DNA from: Enterococcus sp. DIV0660C | GTDB lineage: Bacteria; Bacillota; Bacilli; Lactobacillales; Enterococcaceae | DNA length: 64,000 nt | Direction of reading: 5' to 3' | Assembly: GCF_017316125.1 (NCBI RefSeq) | Contig: NZ_JAFLWA010000008.1 | Span: 1-64,000, forward strand | Notes under the pieces: model-generated | What the model saw: only the letters and a program-made list of their open reading frames with translations | Database searches by the model: none | Told to the model about the DNA's origin: nothing | Program-made: the position numbers and the translations under genes | Shown: in pieces, positions 17,245 through 29,681 of the stretch | How positions within the stretch are numbered: the stretch's first letter is position 1 | How the letters are laid out: every line of letters begins with the position of its first letter

Positions 17245-19362
17245 TTAGGTTAAGAAAAATCGACTTTCTGCCACAATATTTGCTACACTTTCCCCTAAAA
17301 ATAAACGAAATCCTCCTGATTCAATCGTTCTCTTTAAATCTACATGGCTATAGGCCAATTCAACTGGTGAAACTACAAACTCAACTTTCTTTGTTTCACC
17401 TGCAGCTAGTTCGATTTTTTTCCACTTCAAAAGTTCGATTTTTGGTCGAATAACTTCGGTAACCTCATCTTGAAAGTAAAGTTGTGGTAATGCCCACCCT
17501 TTGATCTGAGAAATGTTCATAACTTCAAAACTTACTGTCAGTTCTTCCTCTTTCGCCAACGTGTCATTTGAAAGGATAAAATTCTTATATTGAAACTCAC
17601 TATAAGACAGCCCATGACCGAAACAGTACAGTGGCTGATTCTCTTCATCCACGTAGCGCGAAATATATTTTTCCTGATAATTTTCCTTTGTTTGAGGTCG
17701 TCCAGTCGACATTTCTTGATAAGAATAAGGTAGTTGCCCGACACTACGAGGAAAACTCATTGGTAGATGTGCTGTAAAATTTTCTGCTCCACTGAGAAGC
17801 ATCGCCAATGCCTCTCCTGTTTGGTTACCTAAAAACCAAGCAGAAACAACTGCATCTACTTTTTCAACAACGTCCGTCAAAACCAATGGTCGTCCACTAA
17901 AAGTCACTAAAATCTTATCAATCTCATATGTCGCTAATAAATCGATCAGTTCGAGTTCTATCGCTTTTAATTTTAAATCGGCACGACTTGCAGCCTCACC
18001 TGATTCTTCGCTCTTCTCCCCAACTGCGATGATCACTTTATCAGTCGTTCGAATTGCTTGCTCGATTGCTTTTTTGTCAAGCTGGTCAGTCACTGAAATA
18101 TGCTGGAGTTCCGAAAATTGCTGTTTGACCCCATCAGCAAACGAAAGGGCATTTTTTGAATCACCAATCCATGACCATGCACCAAGCACATCTTGTGTTG
18201 TTGCTTTCGTGCCGATCAATAAAATTTTTTCTGTTTTTTCTAAAGGTAGGACGCCATTATTTTTCAAAAGAACAGCAGAATTAATAGCTGCTTGATAACT
18301 TAATTTTTTTAATTCAGATAAATTAGTGGTAACATCCAACCCGCGGTATGGATTTTCAAATAAGCCTAACTCGTTCTTCAACGTCAAGATACGCCAAACT
18401 GCTTCATCTAAATTTTTTAATTGCTCGTTTGTTTCAATCATTTCCGCAAGCTCATTTAAATAACAACCCGTCATCATATCTATATCGACGGTTGCCTCAA
18501 AGGCTTTCTTTGCTGCTTCATGTAGATTTTCAGCTACACGATGATTCTTCAACTCAGCAATTGCTGCCCAATCTGAAATTACGACACCATCAAACCCCAA
18601 TTCATCTCGCAAAACTCCTTTGATCAGTTCTCGATTTCCCGTTACAGGTACCCCATGTAAGCTATTGAATGATGTCATAACCATTTTTACACCATTCGTA
18701 ATGGCTCCTTCAAAAGCAGGCAGATAGTTTTGATGCAACTCAACATCAGAAAAATCTACAGTGTTATAATCCCGACCACCTTCAGCAGCGCCGTAGCCGA
18801 CGAAATGCTTCACACAAGCCGCTATATGATATGGTTCTGTTGCCAAATCTGTTCCTTGGTACCCTTTGACATAAGCTTTTGTTAACGTGCGAGAAAGTCT
18901 CGGATCTTCACCATTACTTTCTAACACGCGTCCCCAACGGGGATCTTTGACATAATCTGCCATTGGAGAAAAAGTGACGTGAATGCCTTCACTGGCTGCT
19001 TCTGCGGCGGATGCTTTTGCTACTTTTTCAATTAATTCAGGATCAAAACTACTAGCTAATGCTAACGGAATCGGAAAAATCGTTTCATAACCATGAATAA
19101 CATCTGCCATAAACAATAAAGGAATCTGATGTGGACTATGTGCTAAATAATCTTCTTGAATTTTTCTAACTTCTGTTCCTCGATGGGTACCTAAAATAGA
19201 CCCTACTTGATAAAGCTGGTCTGTCCCCATTGACCACTCCACCATTGGACCAGTAATTTCTCCTTGATTCCCAAAGAAATTAGGTGTTATTTGAACCAAC
19301 TGACCAATTTTTTCAGCTAAACTTAACTTGTCCATTACTTTTCTTAGTTCGTGAGTGTCCAT
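17245..19362 (-). CDS. Beta-glucosidase, GH3 family
   Basis: 705-residue enzyme with the three-part BglX-like layout: an N-terminal TIM barrel (about 1-320), an alpha/beta sandwich (about 370-580) and a C-terminal FnIII-like domain (about 620-700). The catalytic nucleophile is Asp264 in GFDGVVISDWAAI; the substrate-binding block VKHFVGYGAAEGGRDYN is also present. It has no signal peptide, so it should act in the cytoplasm on imported oligosaccharides, removing non-reducing beta-linked glucose (or xylose). It starts 12 bases after the GH1 stop, as the second gene of that unit. Confidence 0.92.
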   Translation of the reverse strand: MDTHELRKVMDKLSLAEKIGQLVQITPNFFGNQGEITGPMVEWSMGTDQLYQVGSILGTHRGTEVRKIQEDYLAHSPHQIPLLFMADVIHGYETIFPIPLALASSFDPELIEKVAKASAAEAASEGIHVTFSPMADYVKDPRWGRVLESNGEDPRLSRTLTKAYVKGYQGTDLATEPYHIAACVKHFVGYGAAEGGRDYNTVDFSDVELHQNYLPAFEGAITNGVKMVMTSFNSLHGVPVTGNRELIKGVLRDELGFDGVVISDWAAIAELKNHRVAENLHEAAKKAFEATVDIDMMTGCYLNELAEMIETNEQLKNLDEAVWRILTLKNELGLFENPYRGLDVTTNLSELKKLSYQAAINSAVLLKNNGVLPLEKTEKILLIGTKATTQDVLGAWSWIGDSKNALSFADGVKQQFSELQHISVTDQLDKKAIEQAIRTTDKVIIAVGEKSEESGEAASRADLKLKAIELELIDLLATYEIDKILVTFSGRPLVLTDVVEKVDAVVSAWFLGNQTGEALAMLLSGAENFTAHLPMSFPRSVGQLPYSYQEMSTGRPQTKENYQEKYISRYVDEENQPLYCFGHGLSYSEFQYKNFILSNDTLAKEEELTVSFEVMNISQIKGWALPQLYFQDEVTEVIRPKIELLKWKKIELAAGETKKVEFVVSPVELAYSHVDLKRTIESGGFRLFLGESVANIVAESRFFLT

Positions 19363-19374
19363 GATATACTCCTT

Positions 19375-20808
<1,434 letters not shown>

Positions 20809-20832
20809 TCACCTCAATTATTTAATGCCCTC

Positions 20833-20861
20833 AGTATAATTAGGAAGTCAGCCTTACTCAA
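20833..20861 (-). promoter_or_regulatory. Promoter of the GH1-GH3 unit
   Basis: Minus strand TTGAGT, 17-base spacer, TATACT. It lies about 31 bases from the start codon. Confidence 0.72.
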
Positions 20862-20863
20862 TG

Positions 20864-20887
20864 CTTATACGGAATTCCGGCATAAAA
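20864..20887 (-). promoter_or_regulatory. Inverted repeat upstream of the GH1 promoter, candidate RpiR site
   Basis: An imperfect dyad centred on CGGAATTCCG, with flanking TTAT and ATAA, lies directly upstream of the -35 box, the usual position for an activator. The neighbouring RpiR regulator is the natural candidate protein; this is inference. Confidence 0.45.
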
Positions 20888-20896
20888 TCCAATAAA

Positions 20897-20942
20897 TAGA
20901 AAAAAACACCATCATGGTACGCTATGTACCAAAACGGTGTTT
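20897..20942 (-). terminator. Intrinsic terminator after the rpiR-like gene
   Basis: A two-tier stem (AAACACC / GGTGTTT outside, GGTAC / GTACC inside) followed by a T-rich tract on the minus strand. Confidence 0.75.
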
Positions 20943-20978
20943 CCTAAAACGCCATGTACCTAAAAATAGTGAAATTTT

Positions 20979-21704
20979 TTAGTCAAATTGTTGAAGACGA
21001 TCTGCAAGTTGTTCAATCAAAAAAATACAAGGTATCTGACTGGTCAAATCTTCATGTTTTTTTACTCGACGAACATCCACGTGATAATCCAGCACATAAT
21101 CAGACATTCGACTCAAGGTCGAATTGATATCTGAAGTAATCGCAATCGTCAAACAATCATCTTGATTCCGGAAGCCATTCACTACTTCCACTACTTCATT
21201 TGTCATTCCTGAAACAGATAAGGTCACTAGCACATTGTCACTCGTATTTTGCAGTTTTGATTTAATTGGATAAGTTGGGTCAATCAATGGGTAACTGTTA
21301 TACCCCATCAAAGCAAAACGGCGGGCTGCGTATTCACAAATCGAACCCGATGCGCCCATACCAAAAAAAATAATATTCTCACAATATTGGATTTTCTCCA
21401 CAACTTGATTTAATTTACTTTCAATATCTTTGCGAAAACTATCACGGCTCAAAATTGTCAAAGCTGCATTAAAGTCCTCTCCTTCTATCACACTTGTGCT
21501 AAACTGACTGCGGAATTCAGTATAACTTTCATACCCCAGCTTACGAATCAAACGCATCACCGAAGATGCTGAAGTATGCGATTCTTGCGCAATATCTCGT
21601 ACGCGCATATACGGAACTTTATCCACATTGCTACTCATATAATGATAAATTGCTTGATCAGTATCAGACAAAGCATTAAAATCAATATTCCCAAAAAAAC
21701 TCAT
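20979..21704 (-). CDS. RpiR-family regulator with SIS domain
   Basis: 241-residue MurR/RpiR-type transcription factor: an N-terminal helix-turn-helix (VRDIAQESHTSASSVMRLIRKL, split by position 36-57) and a C-terminal SIS sugar-phosphate-binding domain with IIFFGMGASGSICEYAARR and LVTLSVSGMTNEVVEVV. Such proteins sense phosphosugars. It is transcribed toward the GH1-GH3 unit on the same strand but has its own terminator, and probably controls that unit through the dyad next to its promoter. GGGGGAG precedes the ATG. Confidence 0.92.
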   Translation of the reverse strand: MSFFGNIDFNALSDTDQAIYHYMSSNVDKVPYMRVRDIAQESHTSASSVMRLIRKLGYESYTEFRSQFSTSVIEGEDFNAALTILSRDSFRKDIESKLNQVVEKIQYCENIIFFGMGASGSICEYAARRFALMGYNSYPLIDPTYPIKSKLQNTSDNVLVTLSVSGMTNEVVEVVNGFRNQDDCLTIAITSDINSTLSRMSDYVLDYHVDVRRVKKHEDLTSQIPCIFLIEQLADRLQQFD

Positions 21705-22065
21705 TTGTTCTCCCCCTAGTTGCAGCTCAATTCAAATTTGCCCACTTATTTCTATTTTTATCAAAAAAGCGATTACAAAACTTATTCTAGAACAAAATAA
21801 CTCATAATAGCTAGCAAATCAAGTAAGGGATTTTTTCAAATGATCGACAACAAAACTCTCCAGTTCTTTTGCTAAGCAAGTCAAAAAAAGCTGAGACCTT
21901 TTAGATGAATCTAGCTTTAGCTTTTAATCAATTGAAAAACTTTCTCTGACACCAGCTCTTCATTGTCAAATCTGGAGAAACAAACATTTTTAGCAGACAA
22001 AAAAAGGGTGAGACAAAACAAATCTGTTTTGTCTCACCCTTTTCATCAGTCAACAAAGGAAGTAA
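21705..22065 (-). other. 361-base gap between fba and the rpiR-like gene
   Basis: Holds the fba terminator at its right end. The promoter of the rpiR-like gene must lie here, but no clear -35/-10 pair was identified. No ORF with a ribosome site was seen. Confidence 0.6.
21999..22043 (-). terminator. Intrinsic terminator after fba
   Basis: A 19-bp perfect stem (arms 22002-22020 and 22025-22043) with a four-base loop and flanking T tract on the minus strand. Unusually long and strong, in keeping with a highly transcribed gene. Confidence 0.9.
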
Positions 22066-22935
22066 TTAAGCTTTGTTTGCTGAACCGAACCAGTCAATAT
22101 GAGATTCTGCATCTTTAACGATTGCAGCTTTACCTGGTGCTAATAATTTACGAGGGTCAAATCCTTTACCTTCGCGGTCTTTACCAGCTTCGATATATTC
22201 ACGAGTAGCAGCAGCAAATGATAATTGGAATTCAGTATTAACATTAACTTTTGAGATACCCATTGAGATAGCTTTTTCGATTTGGTCTTGAGGAATACCT
22301 GATCCGCCGTGTAATACTAAAGGCATATCTGGACCTACAGCATCAGCGATTGCTTGTAAGTGATCAAATGCTAATCCGTTCCAGTTTTCTGGGTATTGAC
22401 CGTGGATGTTACCGATACCACATGCTAAGTAGTCGATACCTGTAGCAACCATTTGTTTACATTCTTCAATGTCAGCTAATTCGCCGTTACCGATGATTCC
22501 GTCTTCTTCTCCGCCGATTGAACCAACTTCACATTCTACAGAGATTCCTTTAGCGTGAGCTCTTTCAACAACGTCTTTAGCTAATTTCAAGTTTTCTTCG
22601 AATGGTAAATGAGAACCATCGAACATAACTGAAGTATAGCCGATTTCGATACATTCTAAAGCTGCATCGTAGTCACCATGGTCTAAGTGGATAGCAACTG
22701 GAACAGTGATGTTCATTGCTTCAACTAAATCAGTGATTAAATCTTTACATACTTTGTAACCACCCATGTATTTAGCTGCACCCATTGAAGTTTGGATAAG
22801 TACTGGTGCTTGTTTAGCTTCAGCTGCTTCAAGAATAGCTTGAGTCCATTCTAAGTTGTTTGTGTTGAATCCGCCGACAGCGTAACCGCCTTTACGAGCA
22901 GCTTTTAAAAATTCAGCTCCTGATACTACTGGCAT
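22066..22935 (-). CDS. fba: Class II fructose-1,6-bisphosphate aldolase
   Basis: 289-residue zinc-dependent glycolytic aldolase that interconverts fructose-1,6-bisphosphate with dihydroxyacetone phosphate and glyceraldehyde-3-phosphate in the cytoplasm. Metal and catalytic motif HLDHG (83-87, His83 and His86 region), signature VMFDGSHLPFEEN, CEVGSIGGEEDG, and the substrate-binding VLHGGSGIP and KVNVNTE near the C-terminus. Codon use is strongly biased toward a few codons, as expected for a highly expressed gene. TAGGAGG precedes the ATG. It is monocistronic with its own terminator. Confidence 0.97.
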   Translation of the reverse strand: MPVVSGAEFLKAARKGGYAVGGFNTNNLEWTQAILEAAEAKQAPVLIQTSMGAAKYMGGYKVCKDLITDLVEAMNITVPVAIHLDHGDYDAALECIEIGYTSVMFDGSHLPFEENLKLAKDVVERAHAKGISVECEVGSIGGEEDGIIGNGELADIEECKQMVATGIDYLACGIGNIHGQYPENWNGLAFDHLQAIADAVGPDMPLVLHGGSGIPQDQIEKAISMGISKVNVNTEFQLSFAAATREYIEAGKDREGKGFDPRKLLAPGKAAIVKDAESHIDWFGSANKA

Positions 22936-23273
22936 AATAAAATTCCTCCTAAGTTTTGTAAAAACTAAATTTGTTAAGACAATTCTTAACCAACGACCTT
23001 ATTTTACCAAACATTGTGGTACTTTTCTACTAAAATCACCGAAAATGAAAATTTTCAACAAGTTTTTTGTAAAAAAGAAACACAATCACAGATCATAACT
23101 AGACAAAAATACCGTTTTATTATGTTTTTCTTCCCCATTTAATAACAAAAGAACAAATAGAAAAAATCATTCTTTTTTCATAAATCCTCATTTGCTTCAC
23201 TTAATCCCTACTTCCGACTCTTTCCGCAAAAAAACAGAGTAGTTTATAAAAGCTACTCTGTTTGATCTGTTTT
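22936..23273 (-). other. 338-base gap between pyrG and fba
   Basis: Contains the pyrG terminator (right end) and an extended -10 promoter for fba (TGGTAAAAT on the minus strand at 23001-23009), giving an fba leader of roughly 60 bases. The AT-rich middle shows no ORF. Confidence 0.55.
23228..23263 (-). terminator. Intrinsic terminator after pyrG
   Basis: An 11-bp stem (AAACAGAGTAG / CTACTCTGTTT) with a ten-base loop and a T run on the minus strand. Confidence 0.82.
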
Positions 23274-25001
<1,728 letters not shown>

Positions 25002-25011
25002 TTAAAAGGGT

Positions 25012-25051
25012 GCCCAAGGAGTATAATACAAGCTCCAGAATCGAAAGTCAA
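25012..25051 (-). promoter_or_regulatory. pyrG promoter with GGGC initial transcribed sequence
   Basis: Minus strand TTGACT (25046-25051), 17-base spacer, TATTAT (25023-25028), seven bases, then GGGC starting at 25015. This is the arrangement of the CTP-sensitive B. subtilis pyrG promoter, where low CTP lets polymerase stutter and add extra G residues. A short hairpin (24997-25011) follows. Confidence 0.88.
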
Positions 25052-25204
25052 GACATCAATTTGATGATTGCGATTTCAAAAAAATTGTTGGTGCTGGATG
25101 CATTCTAGACAATATAGCAAAACTTCAGTTAGAATATTTCAACAATTTTTTTCTTAATTTGTCCTAGAAAAATAAACTTGCGGGAAGCAAAAAACAAGGA
25201 GTAA

Positions 25205-25244
25205 AGAAAAAACACAGAAGACAAAAGAATGTCTTCTGTGTTTT
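25205..25244 (-). terminator. Intrinsic terminator after glnA
   Basis: A 14-bp stem (AAAACACAGAAGAC / GTCTTCTGTGTTTT) with an eight-base loop, then T residues on the minus strand. Confidence 0.85.
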
Positions 25245-25257
25245 CTGCTTTTTCGAA

Positions 25258-26598
25258 TTAATAAAGTTCTAAATATTGTTCTCTTTCCCACTCAGAAACT
25301 GTTTGACGGAAAGCTGCCCATTCCAAGCGTTTCGCTTCAACAAAGTTTGAGAAGATGTGTTGACCTAGTGCATCAATCATTACTTCGTCTTTACGTAATT
25401 CTTTAATTGCATTGTGGATTGTTGAAGGTAAATCTTGGATTTGTGCGGCTTCACGTTCTTCTTCATTCATCACATAGATATTACGGTCAACTGCGTCTGG
25501 TGGTGTCAATTCATGACGGATACCGTCTAATCCAGCCTGTAATAATACAGCCATTGCCAAGTAAGGATTTGCAGATGGATCAACTGAACGTAATTCTAAA
25601 CGAGTGGATACACCACGCGATTCAGGAACTCGAACTAATGGTGAACGATTATGTCCACTCCATGCAACGTAAACAGGTGCTTCATATCCAGGAACTAGAC
25701 GTTTGTATGAGTTCACTGTTGGGTTGCAAACAGCTGTGTAAGCACGCGCATGATGCAACAATCCACCTAAAAAGTGATAAGCTGTTTGGCTTAATTCTAA
25801 TTCACCATCTTTATCATAAAAAGCGTTGCCGTCCTCATTGAACAAGGACATATTACAATGCATCCCTGAACCATTGATTCCATATAATGGTTTTGGCATG
25901 AAGGTTGCGTGTAGGCCATGTTTTCTAGCAATTGTTTTGACAACTAGTTTGAATGTTTGAATATTGTCACAAGCATCTACGACATCTGCATATTTAAAGT
26001 CAATCTCATGTTGTCCTGGCGCAACTTCATGGTGAGAAGCTTCGACTTCAAACCCTAAACTCTCCAGTTCCAAAACGATATCACGACGACAATTTTCACC
26101 TAAATCCGTTGGGGCAAAATCAAAGTAACCACCTTTATCATTTAATGTCGTAGTAATTCCGCCATCTTCATCAAGTTTGAATAAGAAAAATTCAGGTTCT
26201 GGACCTAAATTGAAAGAGGTAAAACCAAGTTCTTTCATATCTGACAACGCACGTTTTAAGTTTCCACGAGGGTCGCCAGCAAATGGTGTTCCATCTGGAT
26301 TGTAAATATCACAAATTAAACGTGCAACTTTTCCATGCGCACTCTCCCATGGGAAAATCATCCAAGTTGAAAGATCTGGATACAAATACATATCGCTTTC
26401 TTCAATTCGAACAAATCCTTCGATCGAAGAACCATCAAACATCATTTTATTTTCTAAGACCTTGTCGATTTGACTTACTGGAACTTCAACATTTTTGATT
26501 GTTCCTAAAATATCTGTGAACATTAGACGTAAAAAGCGTACGTTTTCTTCCTCAATAATTCGTTTGATTTCTTCGCCAGTGATTTGTTTCTTTACCAT
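25258..26598 (-). CDS. glnA: Glutamine synthetase type I-alpha
   Basis: 446-residue cytoplasmic enzyme that makes glutamine from glutamate, ammonia and ATP. Visible: N-terminal beta-grasp domain (1-105), [10 protein letters not shown], metal/ATP motif [28 protein letters not shown], and ATP motif [16 protein letters not shown]. The adenylylation loop of Gram-negative enzymes is absent, and its length fits the Bacillus-type I-alpha class, regulated by feedback and by complex formation with GlnR. It starts 40 bases after glnR on the same strand and shares its GlnR-controlled promoter. Confidence 0.98.
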   Translation of the reverse strand: MVKKQITGEEIKRIIEEENVRFLRLMFTDILGTIKNVEVPVSQIDKVLENKMMFDGSSIEGFVRIEESDMYLYPDLSTWMIFPWESAHGKVARLICDIYNPDGTPFAGDPRGNLKRALSDMKELGFTSFNLGPEPEFFLFKLDEDGGITTTLNDKGGYFDFAPTDLGENCRRDIVLELESLGFEVEASHHEVAPGQHEIDFKYADVVDACDNIQTFKLVVKTIARKHGLHATFMPKPLYGINGSGMHCNMSLFNEDGNAFYDKDGELELSQTAYHFLGGLLHHARAYTAVCNPTVNSYKRLVPGYEAPVYVAWSGHNRSPLVRVPESRGVSTRLELRSVDPSANPYLAMAVLLQAGLDGIRHELTPPDAVDRNIYVMNEEEREAAQIQDLPSTIHNAIKELRKDEVMIDALGQHIFSNFVEAKRLEWAAFRQTVSEWEREQYLELY

Positions 26599-26638
26599 GG
26601 TATCCCTCTTTCTCTTTCATTTTTGTTTTTTATTTTAT

Positions 26639-27031
26639 TCAGTCATAGAATTGATGTTGCATTCCTTGCGACTGATAGTGCCCCGTTTTACTTAGTCCAC
26701 CTTGTGACAGCATTTCATCACGAAAGATTTGACGGACATCATGATCGGTCAATGGTCGTTTTTTCTTGGCTTCTTTTTTCTTCGCCTGCGCCATTTCATA
26801 TACCCGTTTGATTCCTGCCATATTCAGACCATCCGAAAGATAATCTTTGATTTCCAACAATGTATCAATATCATTTAACGAATACATACGACGATTTCCT
26901 TCGCTACGTTCAGGATGAACAAGTTCTTGCTCTTCATAATAACGAATCTGTCTCGCAGTTAAATCAGTCAATTTCATAACTGTACCAATTGGAAAAACTG
27001 ACATTGAGCGCCGTAATTCCTTTTCTCCCAT
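26639..27031 (-). CDS. glnR: Nitrogen-metabolism repressor GlnR (MerR family)
   Basis: 130-residue MerR-type regulator. The N-terminal winged helix is visible as FPIGTVMKLTDLTARQIRYY followed by EEQELVHPERSEGNRRMYS. The C-terminal tail (DEMLSQGGLSKTGHYQSQG) is the region through which feedback-inhibited glutamine synthetase activates GlnR in Bacillus. It represses glnRA and other nitrogen genes when nitrogen is plentiful. First gene of the glnR-glnA operon; a perfect GlnR box lies upstream of its promoter. Confidence 0.96.
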   Translation of the reverse strand: MGEKELRRSMSVFPIGTVMKLTDLTARQIRYYEEQELVHPERSEGNRRMYSLNDIDTLLEIKDYLSDGLNMAGIKRVYEMAQAKKKEAKKKRPLTDHDVRQIFRDEMLSQGGLSKTGHYQSQGMQHQFYD

Positions 27032-27064
27032 CAGACGTCTCCTTTCGTTTTCTAAGTTGAGAAA

Positions 27065-27093
27065 AGTGTACCAATTTATTTTTTACTTGTCAA
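27065..27093 (-). promoter_or_regulatory. glnRA promoter
   Basis: Minus strand TTGACA, 17-base spacer, TACACT: a near-consensus sigma-A promoter about 34 bases from the glnR start. Confidence 0.82.
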
Positions 27094-27100
27094 CGATTCA

Positions 27101-27117
27101 TGTAAGGTTTTCTAACA
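27101..27117 (-). promoter_or_regulatory. GlnR operator
   Basis: Minus strand TGTTAGAAAACCTTACA matches the GlnR/TnrA consensus TGTNA-N7-TNACA at every fixed base. It lies eight bases upstream of the -35 box, like the distal site of the Bacillus glnRA promoter. Confidence 0.85.
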
Positions 27118-27141
27118 TGAAAGATAAATTTTTTTCTGTAC

Positions 27142-27184
27142 AAAAAAAATGAGCTCTTTCTTTGCTAGAAAAAGCGCATCATTT
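27142..27184 (-). terminator. Intrinsic terminator after the PLP-enzyme gene
   Basis: AAATGA / TCATTT outer pairs and a 9-bp inner stem with G-U pairs, then eight T residues on the minus strand. It insulates glnRA from the hflX operon upstream. Confidence 0.75.
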
Positions 27185-27190
27185 GATTAT

Positions 27191-28444
27191 TTATTGATGA
27201 TAAACAGCATTCACCGCGTGAGAAACTGCAATTTTTACGTGTTCAAAGGTCAATCCACCTTGAATATACAGAGCATAAGGTTCTCTCAAAGGACCATCAG
27301 CACTTAATTCGATACTCGCACCTTGGACAAAAGTACCTGCTGCCATAATAATATCATCTTCATATCCAGCCATGTATGAGGGAATCGGTGCAACAAATGA
27401 ATCGATTGGTGAAAATTTTTGGATTGCTTGGCAAAAGGTGACCATGGCTTTTGCATTTTCCATTTCAACTAATTGGATCAAATCCGTTCGTGGCTCGTCC
27501 CAACGTGGTGTCGAACGCAGTTGATAACTTTCCAATAAAGCGGCTGTAAAGACTGCACCTTGAATCGCTTGACTAACTACGTGTGGTGCTAGGAAAAAAC
27601 CTTGTAACATATCGTAAACATTTCCCAACATTGCGCCACCTTCTGCACCAACACCTGGTGTAGTCAAACGATAAGCTGCACGTTCAACAAACTCTTTTTT
27701 TCCAGCAATATAACCACCTGTTTTTGCAATTCCACCACCAGGATTCTTGATCAATGACCCAGCAATGAGATCCGCACCAATTTGAGTTGGCTCCATTAAT
27801 TCAGCAAATTCTCCATAACAATTATCGACAAAAATAACCACATTTGGATCAATTTCATGTACAAAAGTGCACATCTCTTTGATCTTTTCAATCGTAAAAG
27901 ATGGACGCGTAGCATATCCTCGCGAACGTTGAATCGCAACCACTTTTGTTTTGCTTGTCATTTTTTTTCGTACTTGTTCAAAGTCTACTTCTCCATTTGC
28001 TTGCAAGTCAACATGGTCGTATCCAATTCCGTATTCTTTAAACGAACCAATCCCGTTGCCGGCAACACCGATGACTTCCAACAAAGTATCATAAGGAGTT
28101 CCTGTAATATAAAGTAAATCATCACCTGGACGTAGCACCCCAAAAAGTGCTGTCGCAATTGCGTGTGTGCCAGAAACGATTTGGGGACGAACAAGCGCTG
28201 CTTCTGCTCCAAACACTTGAGCATACACAGCTTCCAGAACATCGCGACCTAAATCATCATTTCCATAACCAGTTGATGGCAAGAAATGTGTCTCTGATAC
28301 TTGTTGGTCTCGAAATGCTGCTAACACTTTTGCCTGATTCGTTAATGCTACTTCTCGAACCTCAGCTAATCGCTTAGCAACCTTTTGATCCACTTCATCT
28401 ATTTTTTCAACTAATTCAGGCGCTAACTCAGCTGTCCAACTCAT
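27191..28444 (-). CDS. PLP-dependent methionine gamma-lyase/'aluminium resistance' family protein
   Basis: 417-residue fold-type I PLP enzyme of the YnbB family (often labelled methionine gamma-lyase family or aluminium resistance protein). Seen: phosphate-binding region GTHAIATALFG, Asp in FVDNCYGEF for the pyridine nitrogen, and the PLP Lys in AGSLIKNPGGG. Biochemical function of this family is poorly established. It overlaps the 3' end of hflX by 17 bases, with GGAG inside hflX as ribosome site. The gene order miaA-hflX-ynbB-glnR-glnA is the same as in Bacillus. Confidence 0.9.
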   Translation of the reverse strand: MSWTAELAPELVEKIDEVDQKVAKRLAEVREVALTNQAKVLAAFRDQQVSETHFLPSTGYGNDDLGRDVLEAVYAQVFGAEAALVRPQIVSGTHAIATALFGVLRPGDDLLYITGTPYDTLLEVIGVAGNGIGSFKEYGIGYDHVDLQANGEVDFEQVRKKMTSKTKVVAIQRSRGYATRPSFTIEKIKEMCTFVHEIDPNVVIFVDNCYGEFAELMEPTQIGADLIAGSLIKNPGGGIAKTGGYIAGKKEFVERAAYRLTTPGVGAEGGAMLGNVYDMLQGFFLAPHVVSQAIQGAVFTAALLESYQLRSTPRWDEPRTDLIQLVEMENAKAMVTFCQAIQKFSPIDSFVAPIPSYMAGYEDDIIMAAGTFVQGASIELSADGPLREPYALYIQGGLTFEHVKIAVSHAVNAVYHQ

Positions 28445-29681
28445 CTGTCATTCTCCTTTTCCATTTCGAAGTACTCTTTGCAAATCCTCTGACTTCATAG
28501 CTATTCTTTTCTTCAATAAATTCTTCACTTAACACCAAGGTTTGTCGCTTGATTTCACTTAGCTGTTGTCCTGCATCACTTGGCAACAAAAGTGTATAGG
28601 GAGTCAATAGTTCCATGATTTCTCGTTTGATTGCTTCTGTCAATTCTTGTTTTCCCGACTGACTTTTGGCTGATATCAAACGATTCGGGAACAATGTGGG
28701 TGTAAAGGTTCCACGATTAACTTGGTCTGCTTTATTATAAATGGTCAAGATTGGTATGTCTTTCATCTTAAGTTCATCCATTAATTTCAGAACCGTTTGT
28801 TCCTGTAAAATTCGTTCAGGTGCACTAGCATCCACGACATGTAGAAGTAAATCCATATTTTGACTTTCTTCTAAAGTTGAATGAAATGCATCAATCAGCT
28901 GGGTTGGCAAATCTTGAATAAAACCAACAGTATCTGTCATTGTCACTTCAAATCCTTCAGGAAAATGCCATTTTTTCGTCAATGGATCAAGTGTTGCAAA
29001 TAACTGATCCTTTGAATACGTATCTGCTTGGGTCAATAGATTTAAAATCGTTGATTTTCCAGCATTCGTGTAACCAATCAGACCAATTTGAAAAATCTCA
29101 TTATTTTTTCGCTGTTGCCGATTACGCTCGCGATGTGCTTCAACTTCTTTCAGTTCACGTTTGACTGCATAGATTTTGTTGCGAATATGGCGACGATCCG
29201 TTTCCAGTTTTGTTTCACCAGGCCCTCTTGTTCCAATTCCCCCGCCTAAACGAGACAAAGTCTTCCCTTGCCCCACCAATCGTGGCAACAAATATTCAAG
29301 CTGTGCCAGCTCTACTTGCAGTTTGCCTTCTCTTGAACGTGCGCGCATCGCAAAAATATCTAAAATCAATTGTACTCGGTCGATAACCGGTAATCCTACG
29401 GTATCCGAAATGATTTGACTTTGTCGTGGCGTTAGCTCATGGTTAAAAATGATTAAATCTGCTTCATAAGCAGTTGCTTGCTGGACTAATTCTTCTAATT
29501 TTCCTTTACCAATCAATGTTTGGCGATCAACTTGCGGTCTTTTTTGTGTAAGCGAAAAAACCACTTCTCCTGCTGCAGTTTTCGTCAGTTGAATCAATTC
29601 TTTCATTGATTCTGCAAAATAATGTTGATTTTTTTCCGTTTCAACCCCGACAACCACCACTTTTTCTTTCTCTTCAATCAT
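28428..29681 (-). CDS. hflX: Ribosome-associated GTPase HflX
   Basis: 417-residue TRAFAC GTPase that splits stalled or heat-damaged ribosomes. N-terminal HflX domain with IIFNHELTPRQSQ, a glycine-rich linker GKTLSRLGGGIGTRGPGE, a coiled-coil (about 160-190), then the G domain: G1 GYTNAGKST, G3 DTVGF, G4 YNKAD. The start at 29681 is preferred to that at 29699 because GGAGG lies seven bases before it. It overlaps the miaA stop by four bases and the downstream PLP-enzyme gene by 17, so it is translationally coupled on both sides. Confidence 0.96.
   Translation of the reverse strand: MIEEKEKVVVVGVETEKNQHYFAESMKELIQLTKTAAGEVVFSLTQKRPQVDRQTLIGKGKLEELVQQATAYEADLIIFNHELTPRQSQIISDTVGLPVIDRVQLILDIFAMRARSREGKLQVELAQLEYLLPRLVGQGKTLSRLGGGIGTRGPGETKLETDRRHIRNKIYAVKRELKEVEAHRERNRQQRKNNEIFQIGLIGYTNAGKSTILNLLTQADTYSKDQLFATLDPLTKKWHFPEGFEVTMTDTVGFIQDLPTQLIDAFHSTLEESQNMDLLLHVVDASAPERILQEQTVLKLMDELKMKDIPILTIYNKADQVNRGTFTPTLFPNRLISAKSQSGKQELTEAIKREIMELLTPYTLLLPSDAGQQLSEIKRQTLVLSEEFIEEKNSYEVRGFAKSTSKWKRRMTDELDS

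Noticed and set aside
21705-22000. Possible small RNA or second terminator upstream of the rpiR-like gene
   Set aside because: Only imperfect short pairings (AAAGCT/AGCTTT) were found, with no promoter or conserved structure visible.
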